Position numbers and translations under genes: made by a program. The notes under the pieces are model-generated. The model made no database searches. It was not told the origin of the DNA and worked only from the letters and a program-made list of their open reading frames with translations. A stretch of 64,000 nucleotides of DNA from Cichorium intybus (Eukaryota > Streptophyta > Magnoliopsida > Asterales > Asteraceae), in contig CM042015.1 of the NCBI GenBank assembly GCA_023525715.1, forward strand, positions 84,217,250 to 84,281,249. The letters are read 5' to 3'. Below, piece by piece: positions 63,969 to 64,000 of the stretch (position 1 is its first letter; the number at the start of each line of letters is the position of its first letter).

Positions 63969-64000
63969 TTTTAACCGGTTTTCATTAGTTTGTTCCCTTT

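Larger units (their letters stand above)
59433..64000 (+). mobile_element. Putatively autonomous MuDR-type MULE (right end cut by window)
   Basis: A 32-bp inverted repeat is perfect between 59436-59467 and 63969-64000, containing gaaaaccggtt, and the right copy runs into the last base of the window, so the terminal repeats are longer than can be seen. Between them lies a single intact transposase gene on the plus strand. Target duplication cannot be checked because the right end is missing. Confidence 0.82.

Overview
This is a plant nuclear window. It is AT-rich, has spliced genes with GT-AG introns, and contains a plastid sigma factor and a plant CYP71-type cytochrome P450. It is packed with plant transposon families (MULE, Helitron, PIF/Harbinger, hAT, CACTA, Stowaway, Ty1/copia). 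A eudicot is clear. Asteraceae (lettuce-like) is my best guess, but only from the general style of the P450 and repeats.

Host genes are few. At 1-2570 (+) lie the last five exons of a plastid RNA polymerase sigma factor; the gene starts outside the window, and two of its introns carry MITE insertions. At 24237-26548 (+) is a complete two-exon CYP71-clan P450 of 498 aa with every family motif. I found no other intact host gene.

The rest is layered mobile DNA. 3.4-5.0 kb: a MULE-like element holding a LINE RT-end fragment and a probable solo LTR. 5.1-5.7 kb: a hAT MITE. 6422-11321: a complete minus-strand Helitron (TC/CTAG ends, hairpin, A/T target) carrying spliced fragments of mitochondrial chaperonin CPN60, a PSI-type (DUF3475) gene and unidentified exons. 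12.4-18 kb: a Harbinger transposase pseudogene plus MITEs of several superfamilies. 18.0-22.5 kb: two related elements set between long (TA)n tracts, each with an array of the palindrome ATTCTnnnAGAAT. 26.9-31.6 kb: Helitron-like ends and captured fragments. 32633-37659: a 5-kb MULE with a 9-bp target duplication, into which a Harbinger element, its inverted MITE derivative and a SINE have inserted; a local duplication preserves both occupied and empty Harbinger sites. 38.2-42.3 kb: a hAT MITE and a second complete Helitron with a perfect 35-bp inverted repeat. 42.9-47.4 kb: AT-rich repeats and (TA)n arrays. 47.4-54.5 kb: a CACTA terminus, a decayed copia element split by a solo LTR, and a MuDR-type transposase pseudogene whose intron holds a hAT MITE. 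55.3-59.1 kb: a Harbinger-type element and a pack-MULE with a PATELLIN fragment. 59.4-64.0 kb: an apparently intact MuDR-type MULE with a 936-aa three-exon transposase, cut by the window end inside its right terminal repeat.

The transposons form an interacting community. Autonomous sources (MuDR-type transposase at 59.7 kb; Harbinger ORF1 and transposase remnants at 34-35 and 13-14 kb) sit near many non-autonomous derivatives, and gene-capturing elements of two classes (Helitron, pack-MULE) have moved pieces of at least three recognisable host genes here.
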